A DNA stretch of 64,000 nucleotides, from NCBI RefSeq assembly GCF_910596095.1, contig NC_056534.1, forward strand, positions 36,317,588-36,381,587, read 5' to 3'. This DNA is from Thunnus maccoyii. Lineage: Eukaryota > Chordata > Actinopteri > Scombriformes > Scombridae. Below the pieces are notes generated by a model. The model did no database searches, had not been told where the DNA came from, and worked only from the letters and a program-made list of their open reading frames with translations. Positions 48,201 to 61,613 of the stretch are shown piece after piece (positions within the stretch are counted from its first letter, which is position 1; each line of letters opens with the position of its first letter). Position numbers and translations under genes: made by a program.

Positions 48201-49169
48201 ATGGTGTATTATGCCCCTTTCATACAGCTCAGTCTGAAGTGCAGCTTCATGCGCTTCACTAATAAACCATAGAAATACACCGAATAATCACCAAATACAA
48301 GTTAAGTTTCACTTTCACCTCTCCATCCAAAGACACCACAGATCCATACTCACAACCTTTACAAGTCAGATGAGGATTGAAGTGTCCTCGGCAGTATAGA
48401 AGGACAACAGATGGGTGATTTGAGCAGATGAGGGGAAAAGGAGACAGGAAAGTGACTTTGATTGCTTTGTCCGTCACAAGATCCTGGGAAACAGGCACAG
48501 AGGACACAGATACAGGTCATGCTGAGCTGACAGAAACTTCACAGTGTCAACATTCCTCCTGTCAATTTCACACACGTTTAGTGAACGACCAACAGTTCAT
48601 CCTCACTCTTCTCCTGACCTGCCCTCATACACTTCTGATTGTTTCAGATTTCATCGACTTAACCGAGTTGAAATTTTGTAACAGACTAAAACTGCTGAAT
48701 CTACTTTCTAAACATAGAATACTGTGTTCAGTCTATCAGTTTATGTCAGTTTATAAAGTTTACTTTAATAGCATGTCTGTCAGAAGCTTACATGCATAAC
48801 AACTTATTTAATCTCAGGAGAACACCTATTTTCATCATGGTAACTACTTTTTTCCCCCCCATGCAACCTGTGCATTACCTGGCTCTTTCTCACATCTTTT
48901 GACAGCCTTCTGATGTTGTGACATTTCGGTGATCTCATTATTATTCCACCTCTTACTGGAGATGTGTTGATATTCCCAAGAAACAAGTGTCACGAGTTCT
49001 ACTTTTGTTTTTTAAAGTACATTTTTGATTCACAGTTTCACTCTGTTTAAGGCTATACATTGATTTTTTTTTTTTGCAAATGTTGGTGACACATGCAGTT
49101 AATTCCAACTGGATTTAAACACAGTCTGAATATATTTCGATATATATTTATGTCTGTGTAGGTCTTTTA

Positions 49170-49282
49170 GAGACTGGTGACCAGTTTAGGCTATACCCTG
49201 TCTTTCAACCGATGCTGGGATAGACTCCAGCCCCCGCCACAAGCCTGGACAAGATAAGCGGTTTAGAGAATGGATGGATGGA
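49170..49282 (+). mobile_element. LINE/SINE 3' tail, teleost type
   Basis: The sequence contains GATGCTGGGATAGACTCCAG, then a C-rich stretch, AAGATAAGCGGTTTAGAGAA and a TGGATGGATGGA tail. This is a well-known teleost repeat end; I associate it with L2-clade (Maui-like) retrotransposons, from memory. Only the 3' end is present, as is usual for 5'-truncated copies. Confidence 0.6.
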
Positions 49283-50841
49283 TTTATTGATTTATTTGAA
49301 TTCCCATTAGCTAGACTCAAAGAGACAGCGGGTCTCTGTGGATCCCTTCACATAGATTAATATTCTAGAGGTTTTTCTAATTTTCTGTGTCTGTAAGTGG
49401 GGGATGAGGGCAAAAACTTTAAAACACTGTTGTACTCTATGTAGTATACTGCAGTAAAAACTTACTACATCCTCCAAAATGACCTGTCGAACTATCAACA
49501 ACAGCTCCGCATTTGAAGCTCCACAAAGGAGGCTTTATATATTTCAATTGCACATGCGGACAATCTCATGTTTGTGTTGCACACCTGCTGTGCGAGCAGT
49601 GTCACCAGTCCTGCAGCTTCACCCAAGTAACATTATGTAACACAAGACTGTGAACACACACAAAGGCAGCTCAGTAATGTTAATCCTCTCTCCAACGGGA
49701 CCTCGTCAAACTCGCTTGGTCGCCCTCTCGCTTCACTGGCACCACATCAGCGGCATTCTTTAGCAGCTAAAAGAGGACCGTAGCGAAGTCACGGCTTTGT
49801 GCACAATAGCATCTCAAAGTTGTTGTTTTTTTTCAGTGGTGCAATAGGTAATGAAATATGTCAGAAAAACATCTTGACTTTTGTTTAGCAAGCGCTGAAA
49901 AGATCAGATCGGTGTCATCTCCGTTGGCTCAAATGTTACCAAACTGGCAACATTTATCTCGTAGTACGTGTTTGAAAAGAGAAAGTAATAGCTGTTGCTA
50001 CAAGTGGGAGAGACTTTTTTCTTGACCGGGTGTTTTAGTTTGGAACATATCTGCGGCTGCCTATGAGCTATGGCAGATATCATGATATTAAAGGTCAGAA
50101 TCACACTCAGAAGTGGTGCATTATGTTCTACCCTGAGGCGTCAGCAGTTCTCAAAACATGAGGAAAGGCTAAACAATCCTGATATCTCTGGTGAGAAAAA
50201 CGTCTCAAGCCAACAAACTAATGCTTTGAATTATCAGAGTGGCATAAATCTCCCAGTGTTCATAGAGTGAGCACATGGAGCGCAGCTACATTTAGCCTCA
50301 GGCGCACCATGAGTTGGATTTAGAGTGAGTGCATTTAAAAACTCATCCGTCTCACCCCTATGGACAGTAGTGGGATAGGAGGTTCCCCAATGCAACACCA
50401 GTGCCAAAGCATTATGTATGCATTATTCCATTTTAAATGTCGATAGCGGTCGGCCTCTCTGCCCCAGGAGGGTTAACTGTGGAGGGAGGGGGATAAAAAT
50501 CCCCTGGCCCCAGAGCCAGCTGCGTAGACTCTGAAATCAGGTCAGTGGATGCGGTGAAGTGAGCGAGCCCCCTTATCGACAGGGACGGAAATAGTGAGTT
50601 TGATAGCTCTCCGTGCGAGTTTTGGCTCGTGTTCTCCGGGGGGGGGGGGGGGCAGAGAGCAAATGTGGATGAATTAGATGAATCAGCTGACAGGTAGGGT
50701 GACAGGAAGAGCTTGATAGGTCCTTGATCTGGTGCCTCCCTTTTCTGTCTCAGCCATCAGGGCATCGATGCTCTGATAGCACATCCATCTCCTCGGTTTA
50801 AGTCAGAAACATCAGTGTCAGGAATGAGATGTGTTTTGTGT

Positions 50842-50862
50842 AAAAAAAAAAAAAAAAAAAAA
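50842..50862. repeat. A-run of 21
   Basis: Twenty-one consecutive A bases. A 13- to 15-base G-run lies just upstream near 50638. No parent retroelement was recognised. Confidence 0.85.
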
Positions 50863-52308
50863 GTTTGGAACACTTCTTTAAAAAAATACAGACAGGATGA
50901 AGAAATAACAGGCGGCCGGTGCTTTACAGTGAACATTGAACGATGAAGAGGCGTTATGACACAACATAAAGCAGAAATTCTGCTCTAAAATCACATTTGA
51001 TGACTGTGAATCAAAGCTAATGTCATTAACACACTATTGGAGAGAGAGAATGCAAATGTTTAATTTATATTTACAGCTTTTTTTTACGTCATTTAATTAT
51101 TTATGAAACTGTAAATATTGCAGAGAATTTAATTGTGGAGAGAGAGAGAGAGCCAACAAGCAATTGTTAATATTTCACGCATAGATTCAGAACATTTATG
51201 AGGTTTTTAAAAAGTGAACTGAGAATTGGACACATCCATTCATAAAAAGCCTTTATTTCACAGTCTGTCTGTGCTGTTTGCTCTCACCTGTCGCCAGTCT
51301 GTCTTCTACTGTGGCTTTTTCTTTAATTAATGTATTTTGCACTGTGTCTATTTGCTTTTTTTTTTTTTAATGTCTGTGTACTGTTTGCTCCTGCTTTGCT
51401 TGTTTCAATTAGTGCCTAATAATCCAGCACAATGTTGTCTTTTCAAGTGCATATTAACATTAATATTTCCCATTTCGTTGCTTTGATTGCCTCGTGTTAT
51501 GTGCTTCTGTGTTCCGTGTTTTAATTTGCATTTGACAATGTACAGAAGTATATCGACCTCCTTCTGTTCTTTTTTTAGGAACTACAGATGAAAAATAGCA
51601 TTTAGGCTAAGTTTGGTGCATTTACAACAATGTTTGTTAATGTGCCCTGTGAAATAAATCAAACCTGCTGTAAATCAGCCTCAGCGATCTTCAAAACGTG
51701 CAGTCAACCACAAGAAAACAACTGACCCCGACTCCTTCACGTGCCACATGCTGTTGTATTCACAGGGACATGCACAAATTCAGAAGGATGATGCTGACCC
51801 AAGATTCATGTAGCAGAAAACATCATTTTTTTTGGAGGAGCATCTAATTCATGATATGAAATAAAGAGTGCAAAGAGTGAGCAAATCATTGATTTATTTT
51901 TTAAAAAAGTGAGATGATTCTGCCTGGCGTTCGTGTCGTTCTGTTGTTACGCCTTTAGTTGTCCTCCTCACCCCTCACCGCTCAGCTCTCAGCTCTCGTC
52001 CTCCTCCTCTCTATCTTACACAGGTTTACATCAAAGCAGGGGAACCCCTCCCACAGCCGCCACCCCACACTCGACCAGCAGCCCGATTTTAACAGCAAGT
52101 GACATTTCTGAGATGCCACAAATTCCTCCTTAGAGAGAGAATGAGAGAGAGAGCCCAAGTCTTTCTGTTTGATGTGTTTTTCAAAGAGGGCTACTGTTGC
52201 AGAAAAGGGGGGAAATGTTTGATATTATAAAAATAAATCATAAATCATGTTTTCTTTAACCTCCATGCTCATTTCAGTACTTTAATACATGACTTACACG
52301 TGTGTGTG

Positions 52309-52386
52309 CAGCACCAGTCAAAAGTTTGGACACACCTTCTCTGAATGAGAAAGTCTTTTAAAAACTTTTGACTGGTTCTGTGCTGT
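52309..52386. mobile_element. 78-bp Tc1/mariner-type relic with both inverted repeats
   Basis: It opens with CAGCACCAGTCAAAAGTTT followed by GGACACACCTTCTC, the terminal repeat typical of teleost Tc1-like elements. It closes with the complementary AAACTTTTGACTGG and GTGCTGTA. Only about 30 bases separate the two ends, so the element has lost almost its entire interior. A TA follows the right end, while the left flank reads TG, a possible decayed TA target site. Confidence 0.65.
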
Positions 52387-54440
52387 ATATATAATGTCAG
52401 ATGTCAGTGTAAAGGAGCGATTCTGAGAGTTTTTTTATATTTTATCACTGTGAAACAGCCTGGACAGAGTGGATGAGGTCATCCGATTCCTCTGTGCTAA
52501 CCTACCCCTCTAATAGGATTTACACAAGAGTGGGGGGGGAAAGAAACTTTTGGCGAAAACCTCAGCTCTCTAAAATATTTCTCAACATACATTTCTGCCT
52601 TCTCTTTCTTGCCATGGCTTCATCCATAATTCACCGTTCAAGTGTCTTTTTTAAGCCTCTTTCCTGACGTAATGTCTCGATCTATCGGCTAGTGAGGGAT
52701 GAATGACTGAATAGGCCTCCTCATCCCTGTCACTCCCTCTGCCCCCTCCGAACCCTGCAACCCTGTTAGACTTCTGTACGGATGAAACGTGGATTCTTCG
52801 GTGGGCTTTGTGCCGCTGTGTGTGAAACAAAGTTGTTGACTTTGCATTATGTTGGACTCTGACAGCCCGTTGGTTTTCCTTTCTGTCACCTCTGAAACTC
52901 TGCCTGTAAGTTGTAAAAACAAAAGAGTCCTGCTTGCTTGGAAACAAATTTTTGCCACACTGTCTTATGTCTTTAATAGACAAGAATGAAATAAAATGAA
53001 AATAAATGGACAAAGGTATAAGATATAAAGTGACAGAGAGCAAGAGGGACTGAAGAGAAGTATGTCTGTCTTCATCTAGTGACGTATACTCTACAACATG
53101 AGGGGTGAAACGTCGCTCTGTCTTTTCACTGTATCTCACTCAAGAAACATCTGTTAGAATACAATATGAGAACAAGTGTGAGAACCCAGAAAGGAAACAA
53201 GGAAAGAAGAAAGGTCAGATGACACTATTATATTCATTTTTGAGAGTTGTAATGGAGGGAAGTTGGGATTTCCTGTGAACGGTTGTTCAGAGGTGAGAAG
53301 AGAGATCATGACAGTAGAGAAAGTGTGTGTTTGTGCCTTTTGCAACTACACACACTATATCTGCTGCTCAGTTCTCACAGATGTAAGTCTGAAAACAAGA
53401 AGCATCAGAATCTATTTAAGCTGAGTCAAAACTTTATGACAACTATTAAAATTAAACTAGTGGACAAAGATTAAGCGTGATATTTCAACTGTCTGGGGAA
53501 AGTTGGGAAAGATTTTCCATTTCTTTAGTTATGGTCCATGTTGTGTCCACACTGATTTATAACAAACCAAGAATTCTAAACATGAAATAACACCGACCAG
53601 CATCATCAGCGCTAAGTGGACTAAAATCTGAAAATCACTTCTAGAGACTTAACTGCCTTTAATGTGTCAGTTTATATTCTCTGGTGTGACGGAGAGCTCA
53701 CAAAATAGTAGAGTAAAAGTAACTGGACCTCATCTGTCATAAATAATGAGGAGACAGGGGTTGGAAACGCACCAAAGTTTGTTTAAACTGCACCAAACAT
53801 TATGAGTGCAAGCTCATTTATTTCTGGCCTTGCAAGACCACTATAGTGTCGTAATGGCTTTGCCAGACTCCTGCCAGGGGGAGTCCCAGCCTCCTCATCC
53901 ATAAAACTGATCTTCTCCTACAATCCCATAATGCACATCAGGTTCAGAATCAACTGGGAACATAATAAAGCAACTTTAATTAAATCGAAACCATTACACA
54001 ACTGAAAAACAACCCATCTCTATTAGGAACAGTGTTGACTGTCACGCGAATGACTGCTAAAAGTCTGGATGGACCTGTTTGGTGCTGCAGCAAAACCACA
54101 TAGTAGAAATATAGTAAATCATGTATGACATTTCTACGCAGCGAACTGAGTCACATAGAGGCAAGTAGAAACCGGAGCTTCGAGCCGAGGGATCTGAAGC
54201 AGGGACCCCCCACCCGGCCGGCCGTGGAGCAGCCCAACAGAGGAGCGCTGTGACTGAAATGCCAACGCTGCGGGAGGATATGAAAAATTAAAAATGTCAT
54301 CTCAGGGGGCAAAACATTTGCACATAGAGGGTTAGACACAGAGGAGATCCATAAGTGGCAGCAACATTAGCTCAGTGATTGATTCATGCTCAGGAGATGG
54401 CAGCAGGTACACTTCCTTCACGTCCTCACGGTGTCCTTCC

Positions 54441-54453
54441 TGTGTGTGTGTGT

Positions 54454-54494
<41 letters not shown>
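54441..54494. repeat. (GT)n microsatellite
   Basis: About 27 GT units with one A interruption, in usp43 intron 2. Confidence 0.95.
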
Positions 54495-54495
<1 letters not shown>

Positions 54496-54934
54496 CAGCG
54501 GGTGGAAGAGTTTTCAGGATGAGCTTTTAAAAACCTCTCTTGCATTTCTGACAAGAGAGGACAGAGATGCTTTCGCTTGCTCTTTTCTTTTTAGTCATAT
54601 TTTTCCATCTTACTTTCCCTCTTAGCAAGCAGCGATCCTCTTTTAGGTCAGGAATGTGTGTGTTTTTTTTTTAATCCTGTTTCTCCATATTCCCTGCACA
54701 CACACACACACGCATTCGGTAAAAGTACAGTAACTCAAGGTGGACACTTCCACCAAACGTACAGGTGGACATTTACTGTAAAAGGCTTTTAATGGATCCT
54801 ACTACGGGAATGAAATATTCACTGCATTTCTTGGGAAACATTTAATTAAATACATGAATATTTCAAAGGATGTCCTTCTTTAAATAGTTCAGGAACATCT
54901 GAGAGATAGACTTCTGTCCATGCTGAGAGAGAAC

Positions 54935-54961
54935 GAGAGAGAGAGAGAGAGAGAGAGAGAG
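54935..54961. repeat. (GA)n microsatellite
   Basis: About 13 GA units within a longer purine-rich stretch. Confidence 0.9.
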
Positions 54962-55329
54962 CAAGGAAAGTGAAAGACGGACTGAAAGAAAGGCAGTGCA
55001 GTGGAGGGGGTTCGGTAGAGAGGTTCCTCTAATGAATATTGGGGTGAATTAAGGACTTAAGGGAAGTTAATGGAAGTCAGACTTGTACTGTAAATGCGTC
55101 CATATTCAGCTCTTACATCCTGAGTGTAAAATAGGAGCCTTTTCAGAAAGAGCTCTCTGCAAATGTTGAATTAAATGACCGTCGTATTCTATTTTTATAT
55201 CCTTTTTATTAGGACCATATTTAGAGAGGTGCAATCAAGTTTTAGGTCTCTCAGTGGATAAGGAAAGGCATGTAAATGATAAGATGTCAAGATGGGGGGG
55301 ATAAAAAGCACTCCACTTTCTGTCACAGC

Positions 55330-55369
<40 letters not shown>
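55330..55369. repeat. (AC)n microsatellite
   Basis: About 20 uninterrupted AC units. Confidence 0.95.
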
Positions 55370-55371
<2 letters not shown>

Positions 55372-55589
55372 GTATAATGTAATATAATGTAATCCAACAT
55401 AGTCACGCAGCCTTTACAATACAAGCTTTTAAGACTGGAAGTAATTTGTTCTCTTGAGACCGGAGATGATTTTTTTTTTTGCATCACAAGTAACTGTTAA
55501 TTACATAAAATAATTTAGAAGAAGTCAGTCATTGCAAATGTGTAAGCATTTACATAAACAATGCACTTTTCTGTCTGTCATCTCCCAAG

Positions 55590-55720
55590 ATATTTAAGAT
55601 ACATTATCGTCCCCTTAGGGAAGTTTTTCTTGGGCTTATGCATGACTGCATCATAAAGCATTTATCTCCAGACACACTTCGCAGCATCTTTACAATCACT
55701 CACACATAAAAGATAAAAAA
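55590..55720. mobile_element. possible teleost interspersed repeat fragment
   Basis: The stretch ATTATCGTCCCCTTAGGGAA followed by TTTTTCTTGGGC resembles a common teleost repeat with a TTTATTGTCCC...GGGAAATT core, recalled from memory. Family assignment is uncertain. Confidence 0.35.
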
Positions 55721-58229
55721 GATAATAACCAGTAGAGTAAAGTAATACCTAACATAGTAAGTCATTTCTAACATTCCTGTTGTTGTTTTATGATGAGATA
55801 GACTGGATGAAAGGTGTTGAATTAGCGCTGTGGATGGTTTAGCAGTAATTAATGCAGAGAAACAGATACCTGGGGGCTATTAGTTGCTCACATTGTCACC
55901 TTGGAGTAAGTCTGACAGGCAGGCAGTGAGGAAAAAAAAAAACCACAATCTGCCTCGAATCCTCAGAGGCATCGCTGTAACATTTTCACACTCATTATCG
56001 TCTTCTGTGTGATCAGTGTGTGTTATCAAGAACTGGTCCTGCTGGTGCACTGGAAACTGAAAGGAGATGCATGCTTCTTTTTTTTTTTGTGTGTGTGTGT
56101 GTGTGTCTTATTCAAGTAAACAAAGTCTCTCCTGCAGGTCTTTTGTTCAGAGTCATTTGCACCACACCTACATTTGCAAGCGTTTCTTCCTTATATGGTT
56201 GTGACTTCCTGGTGCCCGTAGGCTCGTGGAACAGGACTGATAGCTGCAATGCAGTCTGACCTGTTTCTGTCACCTGTTCTCCATTGTTCATTATCGTCCT
56301 CAGTGGCCTGAACTAAAAAGAAAATATTTACATCTTATTCAAACCTCAAGTCATTTAGTTTCATATTCAGACGAAAAGCCTTTTATTCTGGATTAATAGG
56401 AAAAGAGAGCTTCGCTTGTTCGCATCATTTTTCTAAAGAATTGTGCAGAGAAAATGAAAATGAAAGTATCATGTTAGCTCTGAGAAAAAATGCACTCCAT
56501 TCATGACACATGTCAAAAGCAGATTGATGTGCACCAGGAAAAAACAAAATTCAAATTTTGATATTTAGTCTCAGATTTATCAGCGCGTCATTTGCAGCGC
56601 GGTCCTCTGTGTGGGTGTGTGTGCGTTTTCCCTTCGGTTTTACTGATTATATGTTAATGAGCCAGTGTGGCAGATTTAGCAGAAGGATAAAGGGTTTAAA
56701 AAATGGATGCAGACCTTGTGCTTCCCAAAACAGAAGCCCATTAAACAGTACCGGCAACATTATTACTTAATCATATGCCTCATGCAAGGCCAAGGAACAA
56801 AGACACCTTCTACATTTCATAAAGTTTAAAGTGGTCAGACTATATAATAACACTTTGAAGGGAGCTTTCAAGGGTGTTTGTGTGTGAGAGAGAGAGAGAG
56901 AAATGTGTGTGTGTGTTTTTTCACATCTCTCAAGAGTTTTATGTGATGTAATTTATACCAGTGGAGCTCAGTTTATTGAACTAATAATCACTTTGATGAC
57001 TCCTCTTGCCAGGTTTTAATTAATTCTGTCAGCAAAATCAACCGAACGCAGACCTGATTCCTCCGCTAATGTGTGTTGTGGAACGTTCTTCTTTCTAACA
57101 TCTCTGATGAGACTTTATGAAGACATCAGCCGGTCTTATGTATGATCACATTTCACTTTAAGTTCTCAGCTTGTCTTTTGGCATGAGATCCCTCGCTGTT
57201 TTTCTCTGAATGCCAAAAACAGGTCAACAATGCCGCTTTTTCCAGCCTCTGGCATCAGCTATCCCAAAACTCAGCTCCTATTAAAGCGAGTTCAAACACC
57301 CTTATAGGAGCCATCCTTTTTAAAAGCTAATGAATTCTCTCCCCTTCATCTCGATGACTTGTGTCAGTTGGTTTATTTCTCTAGATCAATATTTGCCTAA
57401 GAATAAACACTTCCAGTGTGCAGATGAGAGACACAGAGTGAGAGAGATGGCTCCAGCCTCTGCTGCCAAGCCAGATTTGGCACTCAGAGCTCTGCCAGGG
57501 GCTCTTGTCTGAGGCTGCTTATTTTCTGTTCTCCCTTTGTTTTGGCCCGGCTGGCATCTCCATAGTAACAGCCATAGAGTGGCGAGTCTGGCTGCACTCG
57601 GTACTGTATGAAATGTAGTGATAGGGAGAGGGCCTAAGAAGAGAGAGAAAGGTAGAGTGATGGTATTTGATTTTGGTCTTTACAACCAGAGCAATCAGTC
57701 GACTTGGACACGGTTTTTGGAAAAGGGGCGGTGGAGAAGGGGTTATGATGGCTGGAAGAGTGCGGAGGAAAGCAGCGGGGCAGAGGTTGAGAGGGAGGGG
57801 GGGGGGGGTTAAAAATGCCTGTGGTTTCCACTGTTATCTCCCAGACTGCCTTGTTACCGTAAGCCAGCTTTGAATAGGCCGAATTAGCAGCAGCCATCCG
57901 GAGCTGAAAGAATTGGGGTGAGTCAGCCGGTTTACTGCACGGACAGCGTTTCTTTCATTCCTCCCCTTCTCTGGACTGCTGCGTGCCCCGTGCTCCCTCT
58001 CTGAGCCAGTCTCTGCGTGGCTCTGTCAGAGTCTCTCTCTCTCTGCATATCTCACTCTCTCCTCTTTCATTCTCCAAATGATAAAAGTCCTGCTCGGCTT
58101 TATGCTGTTTCAACAAGCTATAAAGGGTTTATTTCATTCTTTTACTTTCTGTAAAACTAAACATGATCATGGAGTTTTGTGTTGATAATCTAATCTAAGA
58201 GTTCATCAGTTTGAAGAAGAAACAGTGAC

Positions 58230-58540
58230 ATCAATTGATTAATCTATCAACATTTCAACATTATATCAAAATGTATTGCCAGCTATTTTTATGATTACTA
58301 CTTGTCTATTGTGAGAAAAAAAGTTGTTAATAAAGCACAAATGCCAAATATTTGTTGGTTCCTGCTTCTCAAATGTGACAATTTACAGCTTTTCTGCATC
58401 ACATCATTGTAAATGGAATATCTTTTGGACAGAAAATACAATCTGAAGAAGTCACCTTGGGCTCAAGGACATGATGATGTGATGGCCAATTTTTAAAAAT
58501 ATTTTTGTGACATTTTATTATGTAAAAAAGGGGAAGTTAT
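58230..58540. mobile_element. degraded copy of the foldback MITE
   Basis: It shares ordered blocks with the element at 61254-61613: a TCAATTGATTAATC end, GCTTCTCAAATGTGA, a CTGCTTTTCT-like block, TTTTGGAC, GAAGTCACCTTGGGCTC and TGACATTTTATTAT. The order and spacing are the same but one end is eroded. Confidence 0.55.
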
Positions 58541-59189
58541 TTCTATTAAATCTGATAAATCTGGCAAGGTACAGCTGAGCCTGAAGAAATACAGCTGATG
58601 CTGATGGATGTTCAGCTAAACAATGTACGACTGAGCCTGACAAGCTGAGTCTGAAAGTGCTAAAATATCCACCACACAGAGGATGAATCCTCTCCATGTA
58701 GATGGTAAAACAACATTTCCTCTGGCGCCATCATCAGGCCAAGCTTTTTTTTTTGCCCCACTAGTGTATTACAGCCTCTTAGGGGGGCATGATTAGCATG
58801 GCTATGCACTTTAAGTCTTGTTAAGTAATTAAATGAACATTTTCCTTAACGTCGTCCCTGTCACGCTGCTCGCCTCTCGCTGCGCTCGGCATTTAAATTC
58901 TTCTCTTATCTCTCTGTCCTTTAGAATATTTCTTCCTCTGTCCTCATAATTTTTTTGCCGTCGTTCTTTTCAGTTCCTGTTTGTGTTCCTCCATCACTTT
59001 CTTCCTCCACCTCTCCTCGTTGACCTCTGTTCAACCTCTGCCATGTTGCCTCTCCACACTGTTAATGCGGGAAAAGATTAAAAGACTTTCAGCACAGCGT
59101 GATTTGTTATAAGAAGCTGTTTAATTAGAAAGCTGAAATGAACAAATCTCCGGTCCTCAGACAGTGTTGACAAACTCTCAGGTGTGAGA

Positions 59190-59430
59190 CACACATGCCC
59201 TCTTCTATTAAAACTTGGCCCGTATCGATAGAACCGCCGTCTGAACGCTCCGGTGGCGGACTCTCTCGGTTGTCTCCTGAAGCATCCAACAGCTCTGTCA
59301 ACATTGGCTCGCTTAATTCGCACACTCAGTGGGGGAGACATCATCTCGTCCTGCAGGAGACCACAAACATCAAGCTGATACCAGCAGCTGAGAGCGTGAG
59401 CTACTTCAGCTACTTCAGAAAAGTTACCTA
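59190..59430. other. CpG-rich patch with open frames on both strands
   Basis: About eleven CpGs fall within some 135 bases (59218-59352), against a CpG-poor background. Open frames run on both strands: plus 59195-59431, 78 residues; minus 59125-59325, 66 residues, including SEPMLTELLDASGDNRES. Neither matches a family I know. It could be an unrecognised exon, a CpG-island relic or transposon DNA. Confidence 0.3.
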
Positions 59431-61253
59431 GCACACACAGATTCACTCGTCCCTGTGAGTATTTTGTCTCACTGCAAAAGGAACTTGTTTACTACAAACT
59501 GCAGCATCTCCTTGAGACGTGACAAATATCAAATCTACAGTTTAAAGCTGTCTTATTTCTTGAAACAATCCTTTGTACAGATGTACAGATGTAGTAGAAG
59601 CAAAATATACATAAAGCGTCAAAAGTAAATTATGCAGACCACTCCCTTACATGTAAGCTGTATTTTAATGTTTTAGCTGGTTGAGCTGAAGCAAATTTAA
59701 ACTACTTTGTGTAAAATGTTTTGATGCATTGTTATAGGATGAAGATGACATATTTTGTGTGAAAATGTTTCATCTGCAAAGTAACTTGTAATTATAGCCG
59801 TCAAATAAATGTAGTGAAGTAAAAAGCACATTTATCTTTAGAATATAGTAGAAGTAAAATATAAAGTAGTGTAAAATGGAAATACTCAAGCACTTAAGGA
59901 CAGTACTTGAGTAAATGTTACTTAAACTTATCAGTTAAAAAAAAAAGCATTGTTATAGTCATGTTGTTGATTATAAATCTAAATGCGTGAACGTTGCTTT
60001 CAGGTGTCGTCACACTAACTTGAAAACCAAATCAGTTTGTAGAAATGTGGAACCATTCTGTAGATGTTGTATCCAAGAGTTTGGGTGGACAACTCAGACT
60101 CATGTTTTGTTTTGTGAAGCAGTCACTGCTGCCTTTGGCTCAGCACGGAGCTCCATTTCACAGGTTTTATCAAGAAAACTTCACCAGTCGTCCGTCATTT
60201 GAGCCAGGGGGTATGGCTGTGTGAGATTACGTGTCTGGTTGCTCTGGCTGAATTTGGCACTTATGTATCACAATGCTTTGCTTCACTGTGGTGAAAACAC
60301 ATTTGGGAGAGCCATGGCAGCATCTCAAATTCATCCCCACAACTGTTGCAGCATCTCTTCTGCTCTCTTGTCACACTTTTGCTTTGTCACCTCAGTGAGT
60401 GTCGTCACTCTTGCTTCGTGACCACGAGCCGAAGGCCGTTTAATACGGTCTTTTTTGCGAGAAATAGATGCAGTTATGACTCTGCCTGAATACACACGTG
60501 GAGCTCCGTGCCTTTGTTTGTGATGGAGAAAGTGAGCACAGTTGTGTAGGTGCATGTGTGTGTGTTAATAGGTGACAATGTGTGTGCATCGGAGTGTGCT
60601 CGTGTATGTGTGAGCAAGCGTTTTTCTGAGCGCGTAGGGATGACTCAGAGCCGTTGCTGGCAGCTAAGGTGAATGTGTTAAGCCCCTCGGGCTAGCCAGT
60701 TGATTAGAAATGTGGTTTGAGACGATAACTGAATCAGCGTCTTTCCTCGGTCCGACACCATTTATTTTTTAGAGATTATTTTTAGTCAATAAAAGGCGTT
60801 TTTCTCCCCAACAGCAGCTTTGGTCATTCAGCACATTGACACAGTAGCATTATTATTAAAAAATACATTTCTTTATTGTTATTTTACAAAAGTGCCTTCA
60901 GGTTACTTCAGCTCCAGTGAAGAGCTACTACCTTCCAGATGCCAGCTGACAGTTAAATTTGACGTTTGTCAGTGTTATGTATTGAAATATTGATTCACAG
61001 ACACTAAGAATAAAAGCAACACTCTGAAGCGGCTTCAAAGTAGGCCTACAGGATTGAAGAGAGTAAAAGCATACAGTATGTTAAAGCCAGGCAAAGTCAA
61101 ACTTTTGATTTATCAAACACTCACACACTTGAAAGGTGTAAAAAGGTTTGTGGTTTCCTTCTTCACAGAGAGGAGAGACAAGAGGACAGAGGCTGTAGTC
61201 AGTTTGGGCTACGGGTGGATTTAATGGATTTCATTGGTGATTGTTTCAGTAGT

Positions 61254-61613
61254 AGAGCCGCAACAATTAATGGATTAATCAATCAGGCGATCCTCCGAAA
61301 ATGAATTGGATATTTTGATAATCGAATAATTGTTTTCAGTCATTTTTCAGCCAAATATTCTCTAGTTTCAGCTTCTCAAATGTGAGGATTTCCTGCTTTT
61401 CTTTGTCATGTGACGGCAAATTAAAAATCTTCAGGTTTTGGACTGTCGGTTGGACGAAACATGTAATTTAAAGACGTCACCGTGGGATCTGAGAATTTGT
61501 GAATACAATTTTTTCACAATTTTTTTAAACATTTTATAGACTTTAATGATTGATCAATTAATCAATAAAATAATCAGCAGATTAATCGATTGATGAAAAC
61601 AATCGCTACACCT
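61254..61613. mobile_element. foldback MITE common in teleosts
   Basis: About 360 bases open AGAGCCGCAACAATTAATGG and close with AATCGATTGATGAAAACAAT and CGCTACACCT. The two ends are imperfect inverted complements rich in ATTAATC/GATTAAT. The core blocks (GCTTCTCAAATGTGAGGATT, GACGTCACC) match a non-autonomous element I know to be very common in spiny-rayed fish genomes. No transposase is encoded. Confidence 0.7.

Noticed and set aside
52022-52092. Possible usp43 exon after a tacacag acceptor
   Set aside because: In the required phase 0 it reaches a TAA after 22 codons with no donor before it, and does not resemble the next segment of human USP43.
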